A DNA stretch of 64,000 bases. Origin: Neptunomonas japonica DSM 18939 (GTDB lineage Bacteria > Pseudomonadota > Gammaproteobacteria > Pseudomonadales > Balneatricaceae). The stretch lies in the NCBI RefSeq assembly GCF_000422765.1, contig NZ_KE383916.1, positions 146,624-210,623 on the forward strand. Direction: 5' to 3'. This document shows positions 29,682 to 38,591 of this stretch, piece after piece. Under the pieces are notes generated by a model. It was not told the origin of the DNA and ran no database searches. It saw only the letters and a program-made list of their open reading frames with translations. The position numbers and the translations under genes were made by a program. Each line of letters starts with the position of its first letter. Positions within the stretch are counted from its first letter, which is position 1.

Positions 29682-31619
29682 ATGCTGTCATCGATTCTGT
29701 ACCTCTCTCGTAACCTGAAGCGTTTACTGTTTGTATTGTTTGATATCTTCGCATTAGTAGTGTGTTGCTGGTTAAGCTTTGTATTACGTTATGAAGATTG
29801 GACTGCTAATGGATTCGTGCATTGGCCGTCTTATTTTATTGCACCGTTAGTGGCAATTCCCATTTTTGTCCGTATGGGGCTTTATCGGGCTGTCATCCGT
29901 TATATTGGTTACAAGGCACTTTGGACGGCAGTTAAAGCTATTACTATTGCGATATTGGTGTGGGCTGTATGTACTCATTTTCTTGGCTTACAACTCATTG
30001 TGCCTAGATCAGTAATCCTCATTTTTTGGTTTATTTCTATTGTTGTAATTGGTGGCTCTAGAATAGCGGCTAGGTGGGTAATTTTGCATCAATTCCCTGG
30101 AGGAGAACAGAAAGCTAAATCGCAATCGGAACGAGTGATTATTTATGGTGCAGGTGCGGCAGGACGACAGATGGCAACTGCCTTGTATCATTCAAAAGAG
30201 TTTTCCGCCGTGGCTTTTGCTGATGATGATGAACATCTGAAAGGCGGCGATATCCATGGCATTCGAGTCTATTTGCCGAGCGATATTGATGATGTAATTG
30301 AAAAATTTGATGTTAATGCTATTTTGCTTGCACTGCCTTCTGCTTCAAGGCTGCGTAGAAGAGAAATAGTAGATTCACTTGTTAGTTTTAACCTGCGTGT
30401 GCTTACTTTACCTGGCCTTTCGGATATAGCGGGTGGGAAAATCAGTGTTAATGATGTTCAAGAAGTCGATATTGCTGACCTATTAGGAAGGGACGAAGTG
30501 AAGCCAGATCAAGCCTTGTTAGATGCTTGTATCACTAATCAGAGCGTAATGGTTACTGGAGCGGGAGGGTCAATCGGTTCTGAGTTATGTCGGCAGATTT
30601 TACAACAAAAACCATCTTGTTTAGTGCTTTTCGAACTGTCTGAGTTTGCTTTATATAGTATTGAACATGAGTTGCGTACTTTGGCTGGTGACTCCATTAA
30701 GCTTGTCCCTATTCTGGGTAGTGTCTTAGATAAAACTTACTTAGAAAGGGTTCTTAAGCAGTTCCAAGTAGCAACGGTATACCATGCAGCAGCTTATAAA
30801 CATGTTCCACTAGTCGAGAGTAATATTTTAGCGGGTGTACGTAATAACCTCTTTGGTACCTACTTTACTGCAGAGGCTGCCATAAATTGCAGTGTTAAAA
30901 ATTTCGTTTTGATCTCTACCGATAAAGCGGTTCGACCCGCTAATGTAATGGGTGCCAGTAAACGTTTTGCTGAGTTGGTGCTTCAAGCTTTAAGTGAAAG
31001 AGAAGAGGGTAATTCACCTATTCGTTTTGCCATGGTGCGTTTTGGTAATGTGCTGGGTTCTTCTGGTTCAGTGATACCGCTTTTTAAGAGACAGATTCAA
31101 AGTGGTGGACCTGTTACCGTAACGCATCCAGAAATAACTCGCTATTTTATGACAATTCCTGAAGCAGCCTCTTTAGTTATACAAGCTGGATTTATGGGAG
31201 CTTCGGGTGATGTGTTTGTTCTGGATATGGGTGAACCGGTAAAGATTAGGAACTTAGCAAAGCAGATGATAAACCTAACAGGTTTATCGGTAAGAGATGA
31301 TAGTACTCCTGATGGCGATATAGAAATTGTGTATAGCGGCTTACGAGATGGTGAAAAGCTATATGAAGAGTTGTTGATCGGCGATGATGTACAGGAAACT
31401 GATCATCCAATGATTATGCGAGCAGAGGAGGTTATGCTGACTTGGAATACATTGAAACCAGTATTAGACAGTATGCTGGAATCGCTTGATGAGTACGAAT
31501 ATGAAAAGATTAGGCAGCTGTTGTTAGATACGGTTAATGGTTATGCCCCTCAACATGAAATTAGAGACTTAATGTTTTTAAAAGGTCGAGAGAATAAGCC
31601 AGCACTTCATCACAATTAA
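29682..31619 (+). CDS. PglF/CapD-type UDP-GlcNAc 4,6-dehydratase (membrane form)
   Basis: A 645-residue protein with four N-terminal membrane segments (about residues 10-125), a CoA-binding-like Rossmann domain (from about 147), and a C-terminal short-chain dehydrogenase domain starting at GAGGSIGSELC (about 292). The region STDKAVRPANVMGASK carries the catalytic residues of the FlaA1/PglF/WbpM group, which lack the usual Tyr. These enzymes form UDP-4-keto-6-deoxy-GlcNAc, the precursor of bacillosamine and QuiNAc sugars. Such WbpM-like genes commonly end O-antigen loci, as here, just before a strong terminator. Confidence 0.92.
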   Translation: MLSSILYLSRNLKRLLFVLFDIFALVVCCWLSFVLRYEDWTANGFVHWPSYFIAPLVAIPIFVRMGLYRAVIRYIGYKALWTAVKAITIAILVWAVCTHFLGLQLIVPRSVILIFWFISIVVIGGSRIAARWVILHQFPGGEQKAKSQSERVIIYGAGAAGRQMATALYHSKEFSAVAFADDDEHLKGGDIHGIRVYLPSDIDDVIEKFDVNAILLALPSASRLRRREIVDSLVSFNLRVLTLPGLSDIAGGKISVNDVQEVDIADLLGRDEVKPDQALLDACITNQSVMVTGAGGSIGSELCRQILQQKPSCLVLFELSEFALYSIEHELRTLAGDSIKLVPILGSVLDKTYLERVLKQFQVATVYHAAAYKHVPLVESNILAGVRNNLFGTYFTAEAAINCSVKNFVLISTDKAVRPANVMGASKRFAELVLQALSEREEGNSPIRFAMVRFGNVLGSSGSVIPLFKRQIQSGGPVTVTHPEITRYFMTIPEAASLVIQAGFMGASGDVFVLDMGEPVKIRNLAKQMINLTGLSVRDDSTPDGDIEIVYSGLRDGEKLYEELLIGDDVQETDHPMIMRAEEVMLTWNTLKPVLDSMLESLDEYEYEKIRQLLLDTVNGYAPQHEIRDLMFLKGRENKPALHHN

Positions 31620-31651
31620 AAGACTTTGCATGCCTGCATGCAAAGTCTTTT
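31618..31651. terminator. Bidirectional terminator, 16-bp perfect inverted repeat
   Basis: AAAAGACTTTGCATGC at 31618-31633 is exactly complementary to 31636-31651. A-run on one side and T-run on the other let it terminate both the polysaccharide locus (plus strand) and the LysR gene (minus strand). It begins inside the stop codon of the PglF-like gene. Confidence 0.92.
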
Positions 31652-31663
31652 CGCCATATCAAA

Positions 31664-32518
31664 TTAGTTGTTAGCAAATAACGGACTCTCTTTAATTGTT
31701 TGTGCTAGTCGCTGGGTTGCTTCATTTATTCGGGTTGCGGTAAACATTGTCACCTCAGTTTCCGGCAGAGGTGGTAGCTCTGCTTCTATTGCCACTAGAT
31801 CCTCCTCCAGCGTATGGCGTGGAATAATTCCAATGCCTATACCGGCGCGCACTGCTGCTAAAACACCTGCACGACTTTGGCTAGTAAAGGCAATTCTATA
31901 AGGCCTTGATGATTGCTCAAGTGCCTTTCTGGCATAATTTCTGTGATAGCAACCCTCATCAAAGACAGCCAGTGGCAAGATAGTCTGCTGATGGACATTG
32001 TGGTCCTTAGCGCGGACCCAAACTAGATCGTCGCGACGCAAGCGTATGCCGCCGCCAGAGTTTACGGGCATCTCTACTAGTGCAATATCAATTTCCCCCT
32101 GTTCCAGCATATCCGTCAGGTAGTTTGGCCTATGGTCGCAAAAAACCTCTAGCTGAGCTTCTGGATAACTGAGAATAAAGGCTTTAAGAAGTGGCGTTAG
32201 CGTTCGGCTTGCATACTGATCATGAGTGCCTAAGCGAACTTGTCCTGCTATATCAATATTCTGAAATGAACCGACAATCTGGTCATGGAGGTTAAGCAGT
32301 TGTTGGGCATGAGATTTTAGCTGTATGCCTGTGGCAGTCAGCCTCACTCCGTGTTGCCCTCTCTCCATGAGCGGGTTGGTAACTAGCTCTTCTAGCCGGT
32401 TGAGCTGCATGCTGATTGTTGAGGGTGCCTTGTGCAACCGGTTTGCGGCTGTTGTTAGATTCAGTGTTTCAGCAACGACCATAAAAGTACGTAACAGGCT
32501 AATGGGTAGGTCTCTCAT
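31664..32518 (-). CDS. LysR-family transcriptional regulator
   Basis: A 284-residue regulator: an N-terminal winged helix-turn-helix (about residues 1-62, containing LTTAANRLHKAPSTISMQLNRLE) and a C-terminal periplasmic-binding-protein-like effector domain. The ATG at 32518 gives the usual LysR start (MRDLPISLLRTF); a TTG at 32560 would add 14 residues that do not look like the family. It is transcribed away from an MFS transporter gene, with a perfect 11-bp inverted repeat 19 bases before its start, so it probably controls both genes. The effector is unknown. Confidence 0.9.
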   Translation of the reverse strand: MRDLPISLLRTFMVVAETLNLTTAANRLHKAPSTISMQLNRLEELVTNPLMERGQHGVRLTATGIQLKSHAQQLLNLHDQIVGSFQNIDIAGQVRLGTHDQYASRTLTPLLKAFILSYPEAQLEVFCDHRPNYLTDMLEQGEIDIALVEMPVNSGGGIRLRRDDLVWVRAKDHNVHQQTILPLAVFDEGCYHRNYARKALEQSSRPYRIAFTSQSRAGVLAAVRAGIGIGIIPRHTLEEDLVAIEAELPPLPETEVTMFTATRINEATQRLAQTIKESPLFANN

Positions 32519-32536
32519 ATTCTCAAACCAGAATTC

Positions 32537-32567
32537 ATAAATATTGAATGTGACTATCAATATTTAT
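32537..32567. promoter_or_regulatory. Palindromic operator candidate for the LysR regulator
   Basis: ATAAATATTGA (32537-32547) and its exact reverse complement TCAATATTTAT (32557-32567) are separated by 9 bases, so the centres lie about two helical turns apart. LysR-type regulators typically bind such interrupted dyads between divergent genes. The site lies just upstream of the regulator's start, suggesting autorepression and control of the MFS gene. Confidence 0.65.
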
Positions 32568-32669
32568 CGATTTACCGAATAAAGGCAAGCGCTTAGGATG
32601 GCTCGAACCGGTTTTAGACGGGTATTTATAATTTCTGAGTAGTGATTCAATAGTTACGGAGAGTATTTG

Positions 32670-33872
32670 ATGCGCATGATTACCACTTTTGGAATGAACC
32701 AGATCATCAGTCATGGTTTTGGTGTGTTTCTGTTCGCTGCGTTGGTACCCATGATGCGAGAGTCTTTAGATATAAGTCATTGGCATTTGGCAGCGATTGG
32801 CGCGTTGACTCAATTATCTTATTTAGGTGGGGCTATGCTGTTGGGGTTAATAGGGCATCGTATAGATTCTGGTCGATTAGTGCTGATGAGTGGTTCTGTA
32901 ACTAGTTCGCTGTTGCTCGTTATGGCTGTGTTAGATGATCCGATAGGTATTTTATTGGTGCTGACTTGTATGGCGGCCAGTGCTGCGATCAGTTGGGGAG
33001 CTATTGTTGAGTTAATTACCCGTTTTGCACGTCCAGCACTTTGCTCTACTTGTTTATCCAGTGCTTCGAGCGGTACTGCTTGGGGCTACGGTTTGAACGG
33101 TTTATTTATTTTGCTGGTGGTACCATTTTTGGGATGGCGTAGTGGCTGGTTGCTAGCGGGGATGTTGGGAGTTGTTAGTATTATTCTAACTTTCCTGTTG
33201 CTGAAAAGTCTTAAAGCACGTGCTGTTACACATTCGCAAGGTAAAGCTGCTGCTTTATCTTCTCGTGAGTTGTTTCGTGTCATCGTACAGGAGCGAGTAG
33301 CATTCTTTGCTTGCCTAATCTGCTTCATGGTCGGCTTTGCTACGATGCCGTTTTCTACTTGGCTAAATGTCTATTTGGCGGAATTGATGCTCCCTCCTGC
33401 TCTGGGGGGCTATACATGGACGGTGGCTGGGATTACTGGTATGGCTGCAGGTTTTCTCTCAGGCAAGCTTGCTGATAGCAAAGGGCATGGAGTTGCGCTA
33501 TTTGTTGTTTTTACGGGGTTTGCTATGGGGGTTTTAGGATTTGCTTACAATCCAGCCTATTTTGCGGTCTTTGCCGGCTTTGGTTACGGTCTTATGTATT
33601 TCCCTATGTGGGGAATTATCGCTGGTTGGGTTAATCAGCATTACTCATCTACGGCAACAATGCAGATAAACGGTATTGGTATGGTTGCTTTTGGCTTAGG
33701 TGGTACGTTAGGGAACCTGATAGCTGGGCTAGTGCAGGAATTAAGCGGTAGCTTACAGGGAGTTTATTGGGTAATTACAATTGATGCTTTGCTCTTAGTG
33801 TTGTTAGCTATATATATTTGCCGGAGTGAACGGCAAGTAGAAAAACACTATGTGAATAGCTTACTTTGGTAA
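32670..33872 (+). CDS. MFS transporter (YbfB/CynX-like)
   Basis: A 400-residue protein with about 12 membrane segments and the MFS loop signature GHRIDSGR between segments 2 and 3 (variant of GxLaDrxGrr), repeated as GKLADSKGHG between segments 8 and 9. The substrate is unknown; related proteins move small organic ions. ATG 32670 follows ACGGAGAG with 5-base spacing; TTG directly before and ATG 32676 are alternatives. It is divergent from the LysR gene, a common arrangement for a regulated exporter or importer. Confidence 0.85.
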   Translation: MRMITTFGMNQIISHGFGVFLFAALVPMMRESLDISHWHLAAIGALTQLSYLGGAMLLGLIGHRIDSGRLVLMSGSVTSSLLLVMAVLDDPIGILLVLTCMAASAAISWGAIVELITRFARPALCSTCLSSASSGTAWGYGLNGLFILLVVPFLGWRSGWLLAGMLGVVSIILTFLLLKSLKARAVTHSQGKAAALSSRELFRVIVQERVAFFACLICFMVGFATMPFSTWLNVYLAELMLPPALGGYTWTVAGITGMAAGFLSGKLADSKGHGVALFVVFTGFAMGVLGFAYNPAYFAVFAGFGYGLMYFPMWGIIAGWVNQHYSSTATMQINGIGMVAFGLGGTLGNLIAGLVQELSGSLQGVYWVITIDALLLVLLAIYICRSERQVEKHYVNSLLW

Positions 33873-34057
33873 AGGACTTGTGGGAGTTAGAAATATTCTG
33901 AAATAACAAAGAGTTGTAGGTGTAGCGGCATCAGGGAGCAATTCTTTAAAGATAGTGAAGACAATTAAACCCTAAGGTGCTGAATAATATAGGTGATTTT
34001 TAGCTAGCGAATAGAAGTCGAGTGGAGGTAGTAACTTGTTGCTTTTATAAGTAAAAA
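33873..34057. other. Gap between MFS gene and tRNA-Ile2
   Basis: About 185 bases without a recognisable gene, terminator hairpin or promoter. Immediately next to the tRNA, 34049-34058 (AAGTAAAAAT) forms an inverted repeat with 34135-34144. On the minus strand it gives the T-run that probably ends the tRNA transcript. Confidence 0.4.
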
Positions 34058-34134
34058 TGGTGGGCCTTGCAGGACTTGAACCTGCGACCGTTCGATTATG
34101 AGTCGAGCGCTCTAACCAACTGAGCTAAAGGCCC
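34058..34134 (-). tRNA. ileX: tRNA-Ile2 (anticodon CAT, lysidine-modified)
   Basis: A 77-base gene with CCA encoded at 34058-34060. It has a 7-bp acceptor stem (GGGCCTT/AAGGCCC), D arm GCTC/GAGC, anticodon loop CTCATAA and T arm GCAGG/CCTGC. The stretches GACTCATAATCG and GGTTCAAGTCC match E. coli ileX, which also lies just beyond rpoD, so it is the AUA-reading isoleucine tRNA whose C34 is changed to lysidine by TilS rather than elongator Met. The first anticodon-stem pair (27-43) is a C-A mismatch. Confidence 0.92.
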
Positions 34135-34169
34135 ATTTTTACTTTTGTGGGTAACTCATGGGTAATGAT

Positions 34170-34194
34170 TCTAACCAATTGAGTTGTAGGCCCT
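34170..34194 (-). pseudogene. Degenerate 5' half of a tRNA
   Basis: On the minus strand these 25 bases repeat the 5' end of the neighbouring tRNA-Ile2 (acceptor 5' strand plus D arm) with 20 of 25 identities; the run TAACCAA and the GGCCC are intact. The anticodon and T arms are absent. It lies 35 bases upstream of the real tRNA on the same strand and cannot fold into a tRNA; it looks like the remnant of a duplicated tRNA gene. Confidence 0.65.
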
Positions 34195-34202
34195 AAAAGA
34201 GA

Positions 34203-34233
34203 CGCCAATAATACAGATTCTGTATCATTGGCG
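34203..34233 (-). terminator. Rho-independent terminator after rpoD
   Basis: Stem CGCCAATAATACAG/CTGTATCATTGGCG (14 pairs with one mismatched or wobble pair, 3-base loop), followed on the minus strand by TCTCTTTT. It lies 26 bases after the rpoD stop and separates the operon from tRNA-Ile2. Confidence 0.8.
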
Positions 34234-34259
34234 CAATAGCTTGATATGCAAAGAGAAAA

Positions 34260-36095
34260 CTATTCGTCCAAGAAGCTGCGCAAGTGGTCTGAGCGGCTAG
34301 GGTGGCGTAGTTTTCTCAACGCTTTTGCTTCAATCTGACGGATACGTTCGCGTGTAACATCAAACTGCTTACCCACTTCTTCAAGTGTATGATCAGTGTT
34401 CATGTCGATACCAAAGCGCATTCTAAGTACTTTAGCTTCGCGAGCAGTTAGGCCAGCCAGTACTTCGCGTGTTGATTCTCGTAGGCCTTCGCCAGTTGCT
34501 GAATCAACAGGTGATGTATGGTTGCCATCTTCGATAAAGTCTCCAAGGCTAGAGTCCTCATCATCACCGATGGGTGTTTCCATCGAGATAGGTTCTTTAG
34601 CAATTTTAAGAACTTTTCTGATTTTATCTTCTGGCATCTCCATGCGTTCAGCTAATTCTTCAGGTAATGGTTCGCGCCCCATTTCCTGTAGCATTTGGCG
34701 AGAGATGCGGTTCAGTTTATTGATCGTTTCGATCATATGAACTGGAATACGAATAGTACGTGCTTGGTCGGCGATGGAGCGGGTGATAGCCTGTCGAATC
34801 CACCAAGTAGCATAAGTAGAGAACTTATAACCACGACGGTATTCGAATTTATCAACGGCTTTCATCAAACCGATGTTACCTTCCTGAATAAGATCGAGGA
34901 ACTGTAAACCGCGGTTGGTGTATTTTTTTGCAATAGATATAACCAGACGTAAGTTGGCTTCAACCATCTCTTTTTTAGCACGTCGAGCGTGAGCTTCGCC
35001 GATAGAGAGGCGGCGGTTGACATCTTTTATATCTGACAAAGAGATCTGTGCTTCATCTTCGAGCTGGATCAGCTTGCGCTGAGCACGCTGAAGATCGGGT
35101 AGATTGATCTTCATTGCTCTTGAATAGTCTGCACCTGATGCAATCATCTTTTCAAGCCAAGCGGTATCTGTTTCGTTGCCTGGGAACTCTTTGATAAAGA
35201 AAATTCTTGGCATTTTGCAGCGTTGGACACAGATACGCATGATGGTGCGTTCTTGCTGTCGAGTACGTGCGATGAAATCTCTTACGCGTACAACGAGTGT
35301 TTCATAAAAGCGTGGTGATAGTTTTATCGGCGCAAAAGAAACAGCAAGCTCATCCATCGCAGTACTAAATGCTTTGCTATCCCGGCCATGTTGTTCAACG
35401 GCCCCGTAGACGGCAAGCAAATTTTCTTTAATGAGAGTGAAACGAACACGTGCTTCTTCAGGATCTGGACCGCGATCGCCTTCTTCTTCATCGTCGTCAT
35501 CATCGCTTTCGTCTTCTTCTGTTTCAGCATCGTCACCAAGCTCTTCCTGTAGAGCGGCGGCTTCAGCAGCTTGCGCTGCGATGACGCTATCAGGGTCGAT
35601 GTAACCGCTGAATATGTCACTGAGACGACCTTCTTCTTGAAGTACCGAATTATAAGCTTCAAGGATGATCTCTACAGAACCTGGGAAAAAGGCTAAAGCA
35701 GACATGACTTCTCGAATGCCTTCTTCTATACGCTTAGCGATGACGATTTCGCCTTCGCGCGTCAGAAGTTCAACAGTACCCATTTCGCGCATATACATGC
35801 GGACAGGGTCAGTTGTGCGTCCAGCGTCAGATTCAACTAAGGCAGCAACCGCTTCTTCGTCAGTATCTACTGAAGAATCGCCTTCTTTCATCAATAGCGT
35901 TTCGGCGTCAGGGGCTACTTCAGACACAGGTATCCCCATGTCGTTGATCATGCGGATTATATCTTCAACCTGATCGGGATCGGCGATATCCTCAGGCAGG
36001 TGATCATTCACCTCAGTATATGTGAGATAGCCTTGTTCTTTACCGCGAGCTATCAGTTCTTTGAGACGAGATTGCTGCTGAGAGATGCCAGTCAT
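34260..36095 (-). CDS. rpoD: RNA polymerase primary sigma factor RpoD (sigma-70)
   Basis: The 611-residue housekeeping sigma factor. Region 1.1 is at the N-terminus; a long acidic non-conserved region (about 185-215, run of Asp/Glu) follows regions 1.2; regions 2-4 occupy the C-terminal half, with [14 protein letters not shown] (region 2.3-2.4) and the region 4 helix-turn-helix [19 protein letters not shown]. Length equals that of E. coli (613). It is the last gene of the rpsU-yqeY-dnaG-rpoD operon, with a 162-base gap after dnaG that may hold its own promoter. Confidence 0.98.
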   Translation of the reverse strand: MTGISQQQSRLKELIARGKEQGYLTYTEVNDHLPEDIADPDQVEDIIRMINDMGIPVSEVAPDAETLLMKEGDSSVDTDEEAVAALVESDAGRTTDPVRMYMREMGTVELLTREGEIVIAKRIEEGIREVMSALAFFPGSVEIILEAYNSVLQEEGRLSDIFSGYIDPDSVIAAQAAEAAALQEELGDDAETEEDESDDDDDEEEGDRGPDPEEARVRFTLIKENLLAVYGAVEQHGRDSKAFSTAMDELAVSFAPIKLSPRFYETLVVRVRDFIARTRQQERTIMRICVQRCKMPRIFFIKEFPGNETDTAWLEKMIASGADYSRAMKINLPDLQRAQRKLIQLEDEAQISLSDIKDVNRRLSIGEAHARRAKKEMVEANLRLVISIAKKYTNRGLQFLDLIQEGNIGLMKAVDKFEYRRGYKFSTYATWWIRQAITRSIADQARTIRIPVHMIETINKLNRISRQMLQEMGREPLPEELAERMEMPEDKIRKVLKIAKEPISMETPIGDDEDSSLGDFIEDGNHTSPVDSATGEGLRESTREVLAGLTAREAKVLRMRFGIDMNTDHTLEEVGKQFDVTRERIRQIEAKALRKLRHPSRSDHLRSFLDE

Positions 36096-36257
36096 AGATG
36101 TCCTACGATGATGCGATTTTGAACTACAAAAAATGTGAGCGCGACATTATAACGTTGAGCTCTTGTCAAAGCCAGCTTAAACCTATGATACGTGCTTAAC
36201 AGGTTTAACCTTAGTCTATTTTTAGAATGTTGGGGTGAAATTAGAAAAAACAACCGC

Positions 36258-38057
36258 TTATTTTATAGATGTTAATGATCTTAAGCGTTCTTTCTCATTA
36301 GGCGTGAGTGAGGATAAGGGTTTTTTCTGTAGTTCTTCGAGTTCGCAGTCTTGTTGTCTTGATAGTAGTCTCGTCCATGCTTCGTTAAAAAGAAGGTTAG
36401 GGTCGCCATTTAAAACAGGATCTAGATGAGATATTTCACTGAGCTGTAGTAGGTGATTGTTCAGCGTTGAGTCGTCACGCCAGTCTATAAGTAGGGGCCC
36501 TAGTGATGTTGTGTTGGTTTTTTTAAGGTAATCGATTAATAGGCAAAGTAAGTCAATATGAGGTTCGTTTAAATCTGCAAGCTGCTTTGAATCATGCACT
36601 TTAGTAGCCAGTTTTGGGTAGTGTAATAGTAGCGAAATAATATGGCTGCATAGGCTGGCTGTGTCTAGTTTGGGGCTTGTAAATGAGCGTTTTTTCGTTG
36701 GTGAAAAAGGAGGCGTTTGTGTGCTTTTAGAGGTTACTGCACTAGGCTCTGGTGTGCTTTGTGTTAAATTGATGGTGCTATTAATTTGTTCAAGACTCAG
36801 GCCTGTTACTTTGCAAATGCGGTCGAGCATCATTTGTTGCAGTAGGCTTGTTTGCATTTTATGAATGAGCGGCAGTGCTTTGTTGCTAAATCTCGCTTGC
36901 CCATCCATGGTTGTCATGTCTGTGTCTTCTGCCAAAGAGCGAAAGAAAAACTCTGAAAGAGGTAGCGCTTCGTCGAGATGCTTTTCAAACCCTTCTTTCG
37001 ATTCGCTACGGACCAATGTGTCTGGATCTTCACCTTCAGGAAGAAATAGAAAGCGAGCTTCTTGACCGTCTTTAATGACAGGGAGTGTTGTTTCAAGGGC
37101 GCGTTCAGCCGCTTTTCTACCTGCGTTGTCGCCATCAAAGCAAAATATGATTTCAGGTACAGTTTTGAATAAGCGTTCAAGATGCTGAGTTGTTGTGGCT
37201 GTGCCGAGAGTAGCAACGGCGTATGTTATGCCAAATTGCGAAAGACTAATAACATCCATATACCCTTCAACAATAATGATGCGCTCTAACTTTTGAGAAA
37301 GCTTACGTGCTTCGTAAAGGCCATAAAGCTCGCGACTTTTGTGAAAAGTATCAGTCTCAGGGGAGTTTAAGTATTTGGGTTTGTCGTCGCCAAGTACTCG
37401 TCCACCGAAGGCGATCACGCGGCCGCGCATATCGCGAATAGGAAAGATGATTCTTTCCCTGAAGCGGTCGTAAAGACTATCTTTTTCTTCATGCCTAATG
37501 AGCATGCCGCTTTTCTCAAGCAGTTCTAAATTGGTGGGAGTGCTACCAATTTTTTTAAGAAGATTGTCCCAGCCAGGAGGGGCATAGCCAACACCAAACA
37601 TTTTCGCAATCTGACCCGTTAATCCTCTGGATTTGAGGTAGGTAACGGCTTGGTCGCGATGAGTGTTTGATTTAAGTTGTTCTTGGTAAAAAATGGCAGC
37701 TTCATCAAGAATGTTGTATTGCGCTTTATATTCGTTGCGCTGTTGCTCTTGGTGTTCGTCTCTAGGTACGTCAACGCCGACAAGTTTGGCAACTTCTTCT
37801 ACAGCTTGTGGGAATTCAAGGCGTTCATATTCCATAAGGAATCCGATAGCATTACCGCCTGCGCCACAACCAAAGCAGTAATAAAATTGCTTATCAGGGC
37901 TTACTGAAAAAGAGGGGGACTTTTCTTGGTGAAACGGGCAGAGTCCGGAGTAGTTTTTACCGGATTTTTTAAGTTTTACACGGCCGTCTATCAGGTCAAC
38001 AATGTTGACGCGAGCAAGAAGGTCATCAATAAAGTTTTGCGGTATACGTCCGGCCAT
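36258..38057 (-). CDS. dnaG: DNA primase DnaG
   Basis: A 599-residue primase that makes RNA primers for Okazaki fragments. The N-terminal CHC2 zinc-binding domain is CPFHQEKSPSF...YYCFGCG (about residues 40-64); the TOPRIM catalytic core contains EGYMD (about 265) and CFDGDNAGRKAA (about 308); the C-terminal DnaB-interaction domain is the least conserved. It is the third gene of the macromolecular-synthesis operon and is read leftwards 32 bases after yqeY. Confidence 0.97.
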   Translation of the reverse strand: MAGRIPQNFIDDLLARVNIVDLIDGRVKLKKSGKNYSGLCPFHQEKSPSFSVSPDKQFYYCFGCGAGGNAIGFLMEYERLEFPQAVEEVAKLVGVDVPRDEHQEQQRNEYKAQYNILDEAAIFYQEQLKSNTHRDQAVTYLKSRGLTGQIAKMFGVGYAPPGWDNLLKKIGSTPTNLELLEKSGMLIRHEEKDSLYDRFRERIIFPIRDMRGRVIAFGGRVLGDDKPKYLNSPETDTFHKSRELYGLYEARKLSQKLERIIIVEGYMDVISLSQFGITYAVATLGTATTTQHLERLFKTVPEIIFCFDGDNAGRKAAERALETTLPVIKDGQEARFLFLPEGEDPDTLVRSESKEGFEKHLDEALPLSEFFFRSLAEDTDMTTMDGQARFSNKALPLIHKMQTSLLQQMMLDRICKVTGLSLEQINSTINLTQSTPEPSAVTSKSTQTPPFSPTKKRSFTSPKLDTASLCSHIISLLLHYPKLATKVHDSKQLADLNEPHIDLLCLLIDYLKKTNTTSLGPLLIDWRDDSTLNNHLLQLSEISHLDPVLNGDPNLLFNEAWTRLLSRQQDCELEELQKKPLSSLTPNEKERLRSLTSIK

Positions 38058-38089
38058 CTTCTACTCAATCATGGGGATTGAAGAGAATC

Positions 38090-38539
38090 TTAACGTGCTA
38101 GACGCTCTTTTACGAGTTTCGAAACCATACCCATGTCGGCACGGCCTTGTACTTTTGGCTTTAACTCAGCCATTAGTTTGCCCATATCTTGAGCTCCGCT
38201 CGCACCAGTGGCAGCGATAGCTTCGTCTAGGGCGGTGCTTATTTCTTCATCAGTTAGCGATTGCGGCAAGTAGGTTTTAATCACCTCCAGTTCTTGTCGC
38301 TCGATATCCGCCAGGTCAGTGCGGTTCGCCTTGTCATATTGTGAGATTGAATCACGTCGCTGTTTAGACATTTTGTCCAATACGGCAATAATTCTTGCAT
38401 CGTCCAACTCAATACGCTCATCGACTTCGATGCGTTTGATTTCTGCCAAAATTAAGCGAATGGTACCCAGCAGTGCTTTTTCTTTTGCACGCATTGCTGC
38501 TTTCATTGCTTCAGTAATCTGTTTCTTGAGTACTGGCAT
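38090..38539 (-). CDS. GatB/YqeY domain protein
   Basis: A 149-residue helical protein of the YqeY family, similar to the tail domain of GatB amidotransferase subunits. It has the family's start (LKKQITEAMKAAMRAKEK) and the end GRADMGMVSKLVKERL. YqeY commonly sits between rpsU and dnaG in Pseudomonas-like gammaproteobacteria; E. coli lacks it there. Its function is not established; tRNA binding is suggested by the fold. The gene lies 52 bases after rpsU. Confidence 0.92.
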   Translation of the reverse strand: MPVLKKQITEAMKAAMRAKEKALLGTIRLILAEIKRIEVDERIELDDARIIAVLDKMSKQRRDSISQYDKANRTDLADIERQELEVIKTYLPQSLTDEEISTALDEAIAATGASGAQDMGKLMAELKPKVQGRADMGMVSKLVKERLAR

Positions 38540-38591
38540 TATGGCCTGGCCTGTGTTGGATAATGGTTAAATCTCGAAAAGATGCTGCGTC

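Noticed and set aside
34058-34134. Elongator tRNA-Met
   Set aside because: The anticodon is CAT, but the arms match tRNA-Ile2 and the position beside rpoD matches E. coli ileX.
34170-34194. Prophage or island attachment site at the tRNA
   Set aside because: The repeat matches the 5' half rather than the 3' end normally used for integration, it is only 35 bases away, and no integrase gene is present.
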